A stretch of DNA of 36,674 nucleotides from Crossiella sp. SN42 (GTDB lineage: Bacteria; Actinomycetota; Actinomycetes; Mycobacteriales; Pseudonocardiaceae), in the NCBI RefSeq assembly GCF_023897065.1, contig NZ_JAMHIV010000060.1, positions 1 through 36,674 of the forward strand. Reading direction: 5' to 3'. The translations under genes were made by a program, and so were the position numbers. Of the stretch, positions 16,845-24,351 are shown piece by piece (positions within the stretch are counted from its first letter, which is position 1; the number at the start of each line of letters is the position of its first letter). The notes beneath the pieces were generated by a model that was given only the letters and a program-made list of their open reading frames with translations, was not told the origin of the DNA and made no database searches.

Positions 16845-17339
16845 TCAGCCCCGGTCCGGGGTCGCCAGCGGCACCAGTTGCCGGTCCCCGACCCTGGTCA
16901 GCAGCGCCAGCGGTTTGCTGGCCAGGGTCAGTGCCAGCACCACCCAGCGCGGCTTGCCCAGTTCGCGCGCGATCGGTCCAGCGAACGCCGCCATCAACGC
17001 CGTCAGCCCCGGCAGCGGTCGCACCGACAGCGTGATCGAGGAGATCAGCCCCTCCGAGTTCAGCTCGACCCGGGCCGTCTCCTCCAACTCCTGCCCGCCC
17101 ACGGTCGCCGTGTGCACCAGCACCCGCGTCCGCTCGTCCCCAACGTCAGACCGGTACCGCAACCCCTTCAGCTCCCGCAGGGCCACGGTCAGCACCGCGC
17201 GCACCTCCGCCTTGCCCTCGAACCGCACCCGCGTCGTCAGCGGCGAGTGCAGCACCACGTCCTCGGCCAGTGTCGCCAGCACTCCCGCCAGGTCGCCGGC
17301 CTCGCCCGCGGTGCGGTAGCGCTCAGTTGTCGTGCTCAT
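16845..17339 (-). CDS. NTF2-like/SnoaL-like domain protein
   Basis: A 164-residue protein whose first 120 residues fit the NTF2-like cone fold: an N-terminal helix (TERYRTAGEAGDLAGVLATL), AEDVVLHSPL, a strand-rich EGKAEVRAVL section and the sheet ending with ELNSEGLISSITLSVRP. The C-terminal 40 residues add a hydrophobic helix pair (LTALMAAFAGPIARELG) that is less usual. Relatives include ketosteroid-isomerase-like enzymes and binding proteins, and none of the catalytic pairs can be assigned. The ATG at 17339 lies inside the end of the tetR gene (17-base overlap), so it is translated from the tetR message. It is likely a small-molecule binding partner or target of that regulator. Confidence 0.82.
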   Translation of the reverse strand: MSTTTERYRTAGEAGDLAGVLATLAEDVVLHSPLTTRVRFEGKAEVRAVLTVALRELKGLRYRSDVGDERTRVLVHTATVGGQELEETARVELNSEGLISSITLSVRPLPGLTALMAAFAGPIARELGKPRWVVLALTLASKPLALLTRVGDRQLVPLATPDRG

Positions 17340-17967
17340 CGTGGTTCCCCTCGGTAGTGGTCAGTCCGTGCAGTCCGCGCCAGATCAGGTCCGCGGTCAG
17401 CGCCTCGATCTGCGGCCGGGTGACCTCCGGGTTCCGCAGCCACCAGGACGCCATCGCGTTCACCGTCCACTTGGTCGCCTCCGCCAAAGCAGCCGCGCCC
17501 TGGTCGCGGGACAGTCCCGATGGCAGGCCGAGGTGCGGAATCCGGTGCAGCAGCGCGGTCAGCGCCGCCGACGCGTCGTCCTGACCACGCTGGTGGGCAG
17601 GCGCGACAGCCGGGTCAGCAGGCGGTTCGCCGAACAACAACCGCCACCCCACCCCATTGCGCTCGATCCACCCAAAGATCAGCGACAACGTGTGCCGCAC
17701 CAACCCCTCCGGCGACAACGAGCCAGGCGGAGCCCCCCAAGCAAGGTTCAGCCCAGCGGCATGCTCCTCAATCACCGCCCGATACAACGCACCCTTGTCA
17801 GCGAAGTGGTCATACAAAACCGGCGTAGTAACCCCCGAAGCCGCAGCCACCTCCCGCATAGAGGCCCCCACATACCCCCGAGCCGCAAAAACCTCCCCAG
17901 CAGCCCGAAGGATCACCCCCCGCCGCTCAGCAGGACTAAGACGCTTACGAACCCCGTTACCTGACAT
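17323..17967 (-). CDS. TetR-family transcriptional regulator
   Basis: A 214-residue repressor with an N-terminal TetR DNA-binding domain: RRGVILRAAGEVFAARGYVG, then the recognition helix region SMREVAAASGVTTPVLYDHFADKGALY (residues about 36-62). The C-terminal ligand domain is helical, with WWLRNPEVTRPQIEALTADL near the end. The 3' half uses more A-containing and less GC-biased third positions around residues 20-75 than its neighbours, for example AAA and CCA-rich stretches on the plus strand. ATG at 17967 lies within a palindromic operator, which points to autorepression. It is cotranscribed with the overlapping NTF2-like gene. The inducer is unknown. Confidence 0.94.
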   Translation of the reverse strand: MSGNGVRKRLSPAERRGVILRAAGEVFAARGYVGASMREVAAASGVTTPVLYDHFADKGALYRAVIEEHAAGLNLAWGAPPGSLSPEGLVRHTLSLIFGWIERNGVGWRLLFGEPPADPAVAPAHQRGQDDASAALTALLHRIPHLGLPSGLSRDQGAAALAEATKWTVNAMASWWLRNPEVTRPQIEALTADLIWRGLHGLTTTEGNHDEHDN

Positions 17968-18009
17968 CAGTTAGGTAAGGTACACGACAACCTAACCCCC
18001 GTCAGGTAG
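17957..18009. promoter_or_regulatory. Twin palindromic operators of the TetR regulator
   Basis: Operator 1: TTACCTGAC (17957-17965), four-base spacer ATCA, GTTAGGTAA (17970-17978), with one mismatch between arms. Operator 2: ACCTAAC (17990-17996), four-base spacer CCCC, GTCAGGT (18001-18007), also with one mismatch. Both have the same half-site GTYAGGTA and the same spacing, and their centres are 31 bp apart, about three helical turns. Operator 1 covers the tetR start codon. This is the expected layout for two TetR dimers bound side by side for autoregulation. Confidence 0.72.
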
Positions 18010-18065
18010 CGATGCGAAGCGAGCCCAGAAGGGGGTCCGGGGGCGAAGCCCGCCGGCGTGGGGGC

Positions 18066-18084
18066 GCGGGGGCTCGGCCCCCGC
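18066..18084. terminator. GC hairpin between tetR operator and tRNA-Gly
   Basis: GCGGGGGC and GCCCCCGC form a perfect 8-bp stem with a TCG loop. It stands in gene-free GC-rich DNA (18010-18096) and has no T-run. It may be a backup terminator for the minus-strand tRNA transcript. Confidence 0.4.
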
Positions 18085-18096
18085 TGAAAAGGCGAA

Positions 18097-18133
18097 ACGC
18101 CCCGGGGAAGCGCAAAGCGCGACCACGGGGCGT
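18097..18133 (-). terminator. Terminator downstream of tRNA-Gly
   Basis: ACGCCCCG (18097-18104) pairs with CGGGGCGT (18126-18133). An inner GCGC-AAA-GCGC stem fills the loop. On the minus strand the hairpin is followed by TTTCGCCTTTTC, and it starts 7 bases after the encoded CCA of the tRNA. Confidence 0.75.
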
Positions 18134-18139
18134 GCGGCG

Positions 18140-18213
18140 TGGAGCGGGCGACGGGAATCGAACCCGCGTAGCTAGTTTGGAAGACTAGGGCTCTACCATT
18201 GAGCTACGCCCGC
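18140..18213 (-). tRNA. tRNA-Gly (anticodon TCC)
   Basis: The minus strand folds as a complete cloverleaf. The acceptor is GCGGGCG/CGCCCGC and the D-arm is in TAGCTCAATGGTAGAGC. The anticodon stem CTAGT/ACTAG holds CTTCCAA with anticodon TCC, and the T-arm is CGGGTTCGATTCCCG. CCA is encoded (18140-18142). Reads GGA and GGG codons. It is divergent from tRNA-Pro, with 71 bases between them. Confidence 0.96.
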
Positions 18214-18284
18214 GTTGGAGCCCGGTTGCCTGGGCTCCGATGTAAGGGTAGCGGGTCGCACGGTATGGTCTGCACGCGGTACCC

Positions 18285-18358
18285 CGGGATGTGGCGCAGC
18301 TTGGTAGCGCATCCGCTTTGGGAGCGGAGGGTCGCAGGTTCAAATCCTGTCATCCCGA
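18285..18358 (+). tRNA. tRNA-Pro (anticodon TGG)
   Basis: Cloverleaf with acceptor CGGGATG/CATCCCG and D-arm GGCGCAGCTTGGTAGCGC. The anticodon stem CCGCT/AGCGG holds TTTGGGA with anticodon TGG, and the T-arm is GCAGGTTCAAATCCTGT. The discriminator base is A. CCA is not encoded, unlike the neighbouring tRNA-Gly. It is followed by a long hairpin. Confidence 0.95.
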
Positions 18359-18368
18359 TTTCCGCCTC

Positions 18369-18412
18369 GGGGCCGAGGTGTGCCTGCGGAACGCGCAGGC
18401 CGCCTCGGCCCC
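18369..18412 (+). terminator. Terminator downstream of tRNA-Pro
   Basis: GGGGCCGAGG (18369-18378) pairs perfectly with CCTCGGCCCC (18403-18412), and GCCTGCG/CGCAGGC forms an inner stem with a GAAC loop. It begins 10 bases after the tRNA. No T-run follows, which is common in this group. Confidence 0.68.
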
Positions 18413-18480
18413 AAGGTCACACACGGGGGCCCGAGCCCCCGGACCCCCACGGTGCGGCTGGTGCTGAACCAGCGTGGTTT

Positions 18481-19071
18481 TTACTCGTCCAGCCCTAGTT
18501 GTACGCCGTAGCGGATCAGGGCGTGGCGGTCGCTGAGGCCTAGCTTGTTCTGGAGTCTGCTGATGGTGTTGCGGACTGTTTTGGGGCTCACCAGCAGGCG
18601 TTCGGCGATGGTGGCTGTGTCCAGGCGTTTTGCCAGTAGGCGTAGTAGTTCGTGTTCTCGGTCGGTCAGCTCGTGGGGTGGGGCCGGGGCGGTCAGGGGT
18701 TCGCCGGTGCAGGCCTGGTCGATGGCTGCTCTGAGTTCTGCCGGGCCCGCGCCTTTGAGCAGGTAGCCGGCGGCGCCTGCCTTGATGGACTTGAGGATGG
18801 CCTCTTGGTCTTCGGAGACGGTGAGGACCACGACCCGGATGCTGGGGTCTCTGGCCAGGATCTTGGCGATGGCCTCGTAGCCGTCCATGACGGGCATGGC
18901 CAGGTCCATCAGGACCAGGTGGGGGGCTGTCTCGGCGGCCAGGCGGACCGCTTCGAAGCCGTCGGCGGCCAGGCCGACTATCTCGTGGCCGTCGCCGCGG
19001 AGCAGGTCGCGCAGGCCGATGCGGAACAGGGGGTGGTCGTCGGCGATCAGGATGCGCAGGGGCGGCGGCAT
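18481..19071 (-). CDS. NarL/LuxR-type response regulator without an adjacent kinase
   Basis: A 196-residue two-component regulator. The receiver domain has the acidic pair at residues 11-12 (ADDHPLF), the phospho-acceptor Asp56 in LMDLAMP, the threonine near 84 and Lys106 in YLLKG. The LuxR-type HTH follows, with LTDREHELLRLLAKRLD and ERLLVSPKTVRNTISRLQNK. A usual NarL protein is about 215 residues, so the linker is short. The ATG at 19071 lies 13 bases after the stop of the lipoprotein gene, so both are probably cotranscribed. No sensor kinase gene is in the window, and the lipoprotein could supply an input only indirectly. Confidence 0.94.
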   Translation of the reverse strand: MPPPLRILIADDHPLFRIGLRDLLRGDGHEIVGLAADGFEAVRLAAETAPHLVLMDLAMPVMDGYEAIAKILARDPSIRVVVLTVSEDQEAILKSIKAGAAGYLLKGAGPAELRAAIDQACTGEPLTAPAPPHELTDREHELLRLLAKRLDTATIAERLLVSPKTVRNTISRLQNKLGLSDRHALIRYGVQLGLDE

Positions 19072-19083
19072 GGGGGACGGGGT

Positions 19084-19689
19084 TCAGTGGTGGCCGGGCA
19101 GGGCGGCGAAGACGCAGCCTTCGGCGTCGGCGGGGAAGGTGTCCGCTTGCACGCCCGTCATCGGCTTGCACCACAGGTGGCGGAGGCCGAGCTTCTCCGA
19201 GCCGAACTCGGCTGAGGTGACCGCGAAGCCGTTGCCGAAGCCGAAGTCCGGGTTCTCGGTGATGGCGCCTTCGCGGAGACCGCGCAGCCAGAACTCCTGC
19301 ATGGACTTGATCTTGTCAGGTTTGAGCAGCACCAGGCCGATCTTGGCGTGTTCCGGCACCGCGCAGGTGGCCCACTCGGCGATGAACGGCTCGTAGCGCA
19401 GTGCGCGCACCTCGCCGAGGTAGCCGGGCAGCTCCGCCTTGCTGACAGTTTTCGCGTCCGTGCAGGCGCCGGTCTTCTGCTTCATCCAGTCGATCAGCGC
19501 GGTCATCGAGGGCATCGCCTCGCCGAGGGCGGCCGAACCGGCGCGCGGACCGCTCGCGGCGCTGGTCGGGGCGCCGTGCGCGCCGTGCGCGGCCACGGGT
19601 AGAGCCGGTTGGCCACCGCCGCAGGCCGCCAGCAGGAGCAGCCCGGTCAGCAGCGCCGGAAGTCCTTGCCGCCAACGGGATCTCGTCAT
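19084..19689 (-). CDS. Secreted lipoprotein of unknown function
   Basis: A 201-residue lipoprotein with a signal peptide (RSRWRQGLPALLTGLLLLAAC) whose lipobox LAAC puts the modified cysteine at residue 23. A glycine/alanine-rich linker (GGGQPALPVAAHGAHGAP) follows. The mature domain starts near residue 60 with MTALIDWMKQKTGACTDAKT and contains WATCAVPEHAKIGLVLL, FGNGFAVTSAEF and CKPMTG...AEGC, giving four cysteines that could pair outside the membrane. I do not recognise the domain. ATG at 19689 has a purine-rich GGGAGAGGGCGAG ribosome region, and an upstream in-frame start at 19749 would spoil the signal peptide. It leads the operon with the response regulator. Confidence 0.87.
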   Translation of the reverse strand: MTRSRWRQGLPALLTGLLLLAACGGGQPALPVAAHGAHGAPTSAASGPRAGSAALGEAMPSMTALIDWMKQKTGACTDAKTVSKAELPGYLGEVRALRYEPFIAEWATCAVPEHAKIGLVLLKPDKIKSMQEFWLRGLREGAITENPDFGFGNGFAVTSAEFGSEKLGLRHLWCKPMTGVQADTFPADAEGCVFAALPGHH

Positions 19690-19738
19690 CGACTCGCCCT
19701 CTCCCTGAACGGACCGGCGGCGGGATGATCCGGAACCG

Positions 19739-19768
19739 AGCGTAGGCAAGCGGGGGGGTCGGGCACAA
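19739..19768 (-). promoter_or_regulatory. Candidate promoter of the lipoprotein/response regulator operon
   Basis: On the minus strand TTGTGC (19763-19768) and TACGCT (19739-19744) are separated by 18 bases, close to the housekeeping TTGNNN-N17/18-TANNNT pattern. The start of transcription would be near 19731, about 40 bases before the ATG. Confidence 0.5.
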
Positions 19769-19864
19769 CGGTTCCGGCAACGCGGGGTCAGCGCTCGATC
19801 ACGCTGCGCGGCCAGTTCGCGGGGCGTTGGCGCACCCGGGACCGAAGTACTCGGCGGGTGCGCT

Positions 19865-19870
19865 TAGACT
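19865..19870 (+). promoter_or_regulatory. Candidate -10 element of tig
   Basis: TAGACT fits TANNNT and lies 72 bases before the tig start codon. The -35 is not clear; GACCGA at 19840-19845 is the nearest candidate at a 19-base spacing. Confidence 0.35.
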
Positions 19871-19942
19871 CGCCGGAGGACCCGGCGCCGCTGGCGTGCG
19901 GGTGTTGGCACGCGCCTGTTTTTGTTCGCACGAGGAGAATAC

Positions 19943-21307
19943 GTGAAGAGCACCGTCGAGCAGCTGAGCCCGACGCGCGTCCGGATCAACGTCGAGGTGC
20001 CGTTCGACGAGCTCAAGGCGAGCTTCGACCGGGCATACCGCAAGCTGGCCAAGCAGGTTCGGATCCCCGGCTTCCGTCCGGGCAAGGCGCCCGCGCGGGT
20101 GCTGGAGAACCGCCTCGGCCGTGGCGTTGTCCTGGACGAGGTCGTCAACGAGGCCATTCCGGCGAAGTACCTGGAAGCCGTCAACGCCGGCGAGGTGAAG
20201 ACGCTGGGCCGCCCGGAGATCGAGGTCACCAAGATCGAGGACGGGCAGAGCCTGGAGTTCACCGCCGAGGTCGACATCCGTCCGGAGATCACCGTGCCCG
20301 CCTTCGGCGAGCTGACGGTCTCCGTCGAGGACGTCGAGGTCACCGAGGAGGACGTGACCAGCCAGCTGGACGAGCTGCGCGCTCGCTTCGGCAGCCTGGT
20401 CGGCGTCGAGCGCCCGGCCGCGACCGGCGACTTCGTCTCGGTCGACCTGTCCGCCACGGTGGACGGCAACGAGGTCGAGGACGCCCGCACCAACGGCCTG
20501 TCCTACGAGATCGGCTCCGGCCAGCTCGTCGAGGGCATCGACGAGGCCCTGGTGGGCGCGTCGGCCGGGGAGACCAAGTCGTTCACCACCACCCTGGTGG
20601 CCGGTGAGCACGCCGGCCGCGAGGCCTCGGTCAACGTCACCGTGCAGACCGTCAAGGAGCGGCAGCTGCCCGAGCTGGACGACGAGTTCGCCCAGCTGGC
20701 CAGCGAGTTCGACACCCTGGACGAGCTGAAGGACGACCTGCGCACCCGGCTCGCCAGGGTCAAGGCCATGCAGCAGGGCATGGAGGCCAGGGACAAGGTC
20801 CTCGAGGCCCTCCTGGAGGCCACCGAGGTGCCGATGCCGGAGGCCGCGGTGGACGCCGAGGTCGAGGTGCGCAAGCACGACGCGGTGCACCGCTTCGAGC
20901 ACGACGAGGCCCGTTTCGCCGAGTGGCTGGCCACCCAGGGCAAGACCGTCGAGGAGTTCGACGCGGAGACCCGCGCCGAGTCCGAGCGCACGGTCAAGAC
21001 CCAGCTGGTGCTGGACGCCATCGCCGACGCCGAGCAGACCACCGTCTCGGACAACGAGCTGACCGAGCGCATCGTCTACCAGGCGCAGAGCTTCGGCATC
21101 AGCCCGGACGAGTACGTGCAGCGGGCCCAGCAGTCCGGCCAGCTCGGCGCGATCTACGCCGACGTGCGCCGCGGCAAGGCGCTGGCCGGCGTGGTGGCCC
21201 AGGCCACGGTGACCGACGCCTCCGGCAACAAGGTCGACCTGGACGAGCTGTTCGGCAACGTGAACAAGAAGGACGAGGCCGAGAAGGCCGAAGCCTCCGC
21301 TGAGTAG
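19943..21307 (+). CDS. tig: Trigger factor, ribosome-bound chaperone
   Basis: A 454-residue chaperone that binds ribosomal protein L23 at the tunnel exit and helps nascent chains fold. The ribosome-binding signature GFRPGKAP is at residues 43-50. A FKBP-type prolyl isomerase domain spans about 155-235 (ATGDFVSVDL, GSGQLVEGIDEALVGASAGE). The helical C-terminal cradle follows, ending in a charged tail KKDEAEKAEASAE. GTG at 19943 is preceded by GAGGAG 6-7 bases upstream. It is followed by a strong terminator and then the clpP operon, the usual tig-clpP1-clpP2-clpX order, linking folding of new proteins with degradation. Confidence 0.98.
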   Translation: MKSTVEQLSPTRVRINVEVPFDELKASFDRAYRKLAKQVRIPGFRPGKAPARVLENRLGRGVVLDEVVNEAIPAKYLEAVNAGEVKTLGRPEIEVTKIEDGQSLEFTAEVDIRPEITVPAFGELTVSVEDVEVTEEDVTSQLDELRARFGSLVGVERPAATGDFVSVDLSATVDGNEVEDARTNGLSYEIGSGQLVEGIDEALVGASAGETKSFTTTLVAGEHAGREASVNVTVQTVKERQLPELDDEFAQLASEFDTLDELKDDLRTRLARVKAMQQGMEARDKVLEALLEATEVPMPEAAVDAEVEVRKHDAVHRFEHDEARFAEWLATQGKTVEEFDAETRAESERTVKTQLVLDAIADAEQTTVSDNELTERIVYQAQSFGISPDEYVQRAQQSGQLGAIYADVRRGKALAGVVAQATVTDASGNKVDLDELFGNVNKKDEAEKAEASAE

Positions 21308-21369
21308 TCAGTGACGCGGGTTTCGGTGTCATGGTCGCCCCTGGCGAGCAGGGCTCCGAATAATTCCGG

Positions 21370-21387
21370 AACACGCTGTTAGCGAAC
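21370..21387 (+). promoter_or_regulatory. ClgR-like operator upstream of clpP1P2
   Basis: CGC-TGTTA-GCG at 21374-21384 matches the CGC-N5-GCG core known for ClgR, the actinobacterial activator of clp genes. The flanking bases AACA before and AAC after also fit the published Corynebacterium motif as I remember it, with one mismatch at the symmetric centre. It lies 86-96 bases before the clpP1 start, a reasonable activator position. Confidence 0.6.
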
Positions 21388-21424
21388 GCGGGCGGTGTCG
21401 GGAGTACGACACCGCCCGCGTTCG
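21383..21424 (+). terminator. Perfect 18-bp hairpin terminator after tig
   Basis: CGAACGCGGGCGGTGTCG (21383-21400) and its exact complement (21407-21424) enclose loop GGAGTA. TTAGGGTCGTTTG follows. The stem can extend by three more pairs including a G-U. It ends tig transcription before the clpP1 leader, and its left arm overlaps the ClgR-like box. Confidence 0.85.
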
Positions 21425-21469
21425 TTAGGGTCGTTTGTAGAGATCCTCCAGACCTAAAGGCAGGCACAC

Positions 21470-22084
21470 GTGACGCAGTACCCGACCGTCCCGGCGCCCC
21501 AGATGCGCGCGGGCAGCGCAGGGCTGAACCTCAACGACTCGGTGTACGAGCGGCTGCTCCGTGAGCGCATCATCGTCCTGGGCTCCCAGGTCGAGGAGAC
21601 CATCGCGAACCAGATCTGCGCTCAGCTGCTGCTGCTCGCGGCCGAGGACGATGAGCGGGACATCTACCTCTACATCAACTCCCCCGGCGGCTCGGTCACC
21701 GCGGGCATGGCCATCTACGACACCATGGAGCTGATCAAGCCCGACGTGGCCACCGTGGCCATGGGCCTGGCCGCCTCGATGGGTCAGTTCCTGCTCTCCG
21801 CGGGCGCCAGGGGCAAGCGCTCCGCGCTGCCGCACGCGCGGATCATGATGCACCAGCCCTCGGCCGGTCTGGGCGGCACCGCCGCGGACATCGCGATCCA
21901 GGCCGAGATGCTGATCAAGCACAAGCGTGAGATGGCCGAGCTGATCGCCACGCAGACCGGACAGCCGGTCGAGAAGATCATCGCCGACTCCGACCGCGAC
22001 CGCTGGTTCACCGCGGAGGAGGCCAAGGAGTACGGCTTCATCGACCACGTGGCCAGCTCCGCCAGCCAGCTGCCGCGCGGCTGA
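21470..22084 (+). CDS. clpP1: ATP-dependent Clp protease proteolytic subunit 1
   Basis: A 204-residue serine protease subunit forming heptameric rings. The catalytic serine is about residue 103 in GLAASMGQ, the histidine about 128 in MMHQPS, and the aspartate near 173-175 in ADSDRDR. Oligomer handle residues ([17 protein letters not shown]) are normal. It begins with a short extra N-terminus, [14 protein letters not shown], that may be processed, as in other actinobacterial ClpP1. GTG at 21470 follows AAAGG. clpP2 starts 31 bases after the stop. In mycobacteria the active particle is a mixed ClpP1-ClpP2 tetradecamer used by ClpX and ClpC1. Confidence 0.97.
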   Translation: MTQYPTVPAPQMRAGSAGLNLNDSVYERLLRERIIVLGSQVEETIANQICAQLLLLAAEDDERDIYLYINSPGGSVTAGMAIYDTMELIKPDVATVAMGLAASMGQFLLSAGARGKRSALPHARIMMHQPSAGLGGTAADIAIQAEMLIKHKREMAELIATQTGQPVEKIIADSDRDRWFTAEEAKEYGFIDHVASSASQLPRG

Positions 22085-22115
22085 GCGCCAGCACGAGTAC
22101 GAGGAGTAATCAGAG

Positions 22116-22748
22116 ATGAGCGAGCTCTACCGCCCTCAGTCCCGTTACGTGCTGCCCTCCTTCGTGGAACGCACCAGCTACGGGGTCAAGGAGTCCAACC
22201 CCTACAACAAGCTCTTCGAGGAGCGGGTCATCTTCCTCGGGGTGCAGATCGACGACGCCTCGGCGAACGACGTCATGGCCCAGTTGCTGTTCCTGGAGTC
22301 CGACGACCCGGACCGCGACATCACCATGTACATCAACTCGCCCGGCGGGTCCTTCACCTCGCTGATGGCCATCTACGACACCATGCAGTACGTCCGGCCG
22401 GACATCGCCACCTTCTGCCTCGGCCAGGCGGCCTCGGCGGCGGCGGTGCTGCTGGCGGCGGGCACTCCAGGTAAGCGCGGCGCGCTGCCGAACGCCCGGA
22501 TCATGATCCACCAGCCCTCCACCGAGGGGGTGTACGGTCAGGTGTCGGACCTGGAGATCCAGGCGCGGGAGATCGAGCGGATCCGCCGTCAGCTGGAGTC
22601 CACGCTGGCCCGGCACACTGACAAGACGCCGGAGCAGGTCCGTCAGGACATCGACCGCGACAAGATCCTGACCGCGGAAGAGGCGAAGGAATACGGCATC
22701 GTGGACACCGTGCTGCCGTACCGGAAGCTGTCCGCGGCCCAGTCCTGA
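22116..22748 (+). CDS. clpP2: ATP-dependent Clp protease proteolytic subunit 2
   Basis: A 210-residue ClpP paralogue. The catalytic serine is about residue 107 in [11 protein letters not shown], the histidine about 132 in MIHQPST, and the aspartate is in QDIDRDK. The N-terminus [20 protein letters not shown] is the ClpP2-type leader. The ATG at 22116 follows GAGGAG 10 bases upstream. It is cotranscribed with clpP1, and the tandem arrangement fits a heteromeric protease in which ClpP2 provides the docking face for the ATPase. Confidence 0.97.
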   Translation: MSELYRPQSRYVLPSFVERTSYGVKESNPYNKLFEERVIFLGVQIDDASANDVMAQLLFLESDDPDRDITMYINSPGGSFTSLMAIYDTMQYVRPDIATFCLGQAASAAAVLLAAGTPGKRGALPNARIMIHQPSTEGVYGQVSDLEIQAREIERIRRQLESTLARHTDKTPEQVRQDIDRDKILTAEEAKEYGIVDTVLPYRKLSAAQS

Positions 22749-22779
22749 CAAGGAGCCAAGCGGTACCCGTGAACTGCGA

Positions 22780-22818
22780 CACGCCGAGCACCCGGTAGGA
22801 CTGGCGGTGCTCGGCGTG
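22780..22818 (+). terminator. Hairpin after clpP2
   Basis: CACGCCGAGCACC (22780-22792) pairs perfectly with GGTGCTCGGCGTG (22806-22818) around a 13-base loop, 31 bases after the clpP2 stop. No T-run follows. It separates the clpP1P2 unit from clpX. The rest of 22749-22979 has no gene. Confidence 0.68.
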
Positions 22819-22878
22819 CTCGGGGGAGGCTGGGGCACTCGGAAGTATTCAGTGACAGGTCTGGATGCTTCAGAGAGC

Positions 22879-22908
22879 TTGTCGACCTCCCGCTTGCCGG
22901 GGTAGTGC
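22879..22908 (+). promoter_or_regulatory. Candidate clpX promoter
   Basis: TTGTCG (22879-22884) and TAGTGC (22903-22908) have an 18-base spacer. The -35 is good and the -10 is poor. A start near 22915 would give a leader of about 65 bases. Confidence 0.35.
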
Positions 22909-22979
22909 GGGTACCGTCAACAGCGAACACGGCCAGGCGCGTCGGCAGGGCGCGCCAGAGGGGACAGAGGTCAGCGGCC

Positions 22980-24260
22980 ATGGCACGTATCGGTGACGGC
23001 GGAGACCTGCTCAAGTGCTCTTTCTGCGGCAAGAGCCAGAAGCAGGTCAAGAAGCTCATCGCCGGCCCCGGCGTGTACATCTGCGATGAGTGCATCGACC
23101 TCTGCAACGAGATCATCGAGGAGGAACTGGCGGAAGCGGGCGACGTCAAGCTTGACGAGCTGCCCAAACCGCTGGAGATCCACGAGTTCCTCGATCAGTA
23201 CGTGATCGGGCAGGACGAGGCCAAGCGCACGCTGTCGGTGGCGGTCTACAACCACTACAAGCGCATTCAGGCTGGTGACCGGGGCCGGGATGGCCGGGAC
23301 GACGGCATTGAGATCGCCAAGTCCAACATCCTGATGCTCGGTCCCACCGGGTGCGGCAAGACCTACCTCGCGCAGACCCTGGCGAAGCTGCTGAACGTGC
23401 CGTTCGCCATCGCGGACGCCACCGCGCTGACCGAGGCCGGGTACGTCGGCGAGGACGTCGAGAATATTCTTCTGAAGCTGATCCAGGCCGCCGACTACGA
23501 CGTCAAGCGGGCCGAGACCGGCATCATCTACATCGACGAGGTGGACAAGATCGCTCGCAAGAGCGAGAACCCCTCGATCACCAGGGACGTCTCCGGTGAG
23601 GGCGTGCAGCAGGCGCTGCTGAAGATCCTGGAGGGCACCACCGCGAGCGTGCCGCCGCAGGGCGGGCGCAAGCACCCGCACCAGGAGTTCATCCAGATCG
23701 ACACCACGAACGTGCTGTTCATCGTGGCCGGGGCCTTCGCGGGCCTGGAGAAGATCGTGCACGAGCGGACCGGCAAGCGCGGGGTCGGCTTCGGCGCCGA
23801 GATCCGGTCCAAGGCCGAGATCGAGACCACCGACGTCTTCGGCGAGGTCATGCCGGAGGACCTGATCAAGTTCGGGCTGATCCCGGAGTTCATCGGCCGG
23901 CTGCCGATCGTGGCCAGTGTGATGAACCTGGACAAGCCCAGCCTGGTCAAGATCCTTTCTGAGCCGAAGAACGCGCTGGTCAAGCAGTACCAGAAGCTGT
24001 TCGAGATGGACGGCGTGGAGCTGGAGTTCACCAAGACCGCGCTGGAGGCCATCGCCGACCAGTCGGTGCTGCGTGGCACCGGCGCCCGTGGGCTGCGCGC
24101 GATCATGGAGGAGGTGCTGCTGCCGGTGATGTACGACATCCCCAGCCGCACCGACGTGGCCAAGGTGGTCATCACCGAGCAGACCGTCCGGGAGAACGTG
24201 AACCCGACGATCGTCTCCAGGCAGCCGAGCCGCCGGGAGCGCCGCGACAAGTCCGCCTGA
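22980..24260 (+). CDS. clpX: Clp protease ATP-binding subunit ClpX
   Basis: A 426-residue AAA+ unfoldase that feeds substrates to ClpP. The N-terminal zinc-binding domain has CSFCGK and CDECIDLC (cysteines near 13, 16, 35, 38). Walker A is GPTGCGKT near residue 121, Walker B is IIYIDEVDK near 180, and the pore loop is GYVGED. The ClpP-docking loop reads GVGFGAE, a VGF version of the usual IGF. Sensor 2 is [15 protein letters not shown] at 22980 gives the usual [15 protein letters not shown]. An upstream extension to 22905 has no similarity. It has its own promoter region and a terminator. Confidence 0.98.
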   Translation: MARIGDGGDLLKCSFCGKSQKQVKKLIAGPGVYICDECIDLCNEIIEEELAEAGDVKLDELPKPLEIHEFLDQYVIGQDEAKRTLSVAVYNHYKRIQAGDRGRDGRDDGIEIAKSNILMLGPTGCGKTYLAQTLAKLLNVPFAIADATALTEAGYVGEDVENILLKLIQAADYDVKRAETGIIYIDEVDKIARKSENPSITRDVSGEGVQQALLKILEGTTASVPPQGGRKHPHQEFIQIDTTNVLFIVAGAFAGLEKIVHERTGKRGVGFGAEIRSKAEIETTDVFGEVMPEDLIKFGLIPEFIGRLPIVASVMNLDKPSLVKILSEPKNALVKQYQKLFEMDGVELEFTKTALEAIADQSVLRGTGARGLRAIMEEVLLPVMYDIPSRTDVAKVVITEQTVRENVNPTIVSRQPSRRERRDKSA

Positions 24261-24280
24261 GCGGAAGCGCACTCTTCACG

Positions 24281-24333
24281 AAGCCCCCTGATCAGGTTGT
24301 CTTGCGCGTCGAGACAGCCCGGCAGGGGGCTTC
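24281..24333 (+). terminator. Terminator after clpX
   Basis: GAAGCCCCCTG (24281-24291) pairs perfectly with CAGGGGGCTTC (24323-24333). A small inner stem TGTCT/AGACA lies in the 31-base loop. It starts 20 bases after the clpX stop and ends 18 bases before the next start codon. Confidence 0.7.
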
Positions 24334-24351
24334 GCGCGGTATTTGTGGATC

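Noticed and set aside
18010-18370. Integrated element at the tRNA pair
   Set aside because: No integrase, no tRNA-end duplication and no composition shift was seen on either side.
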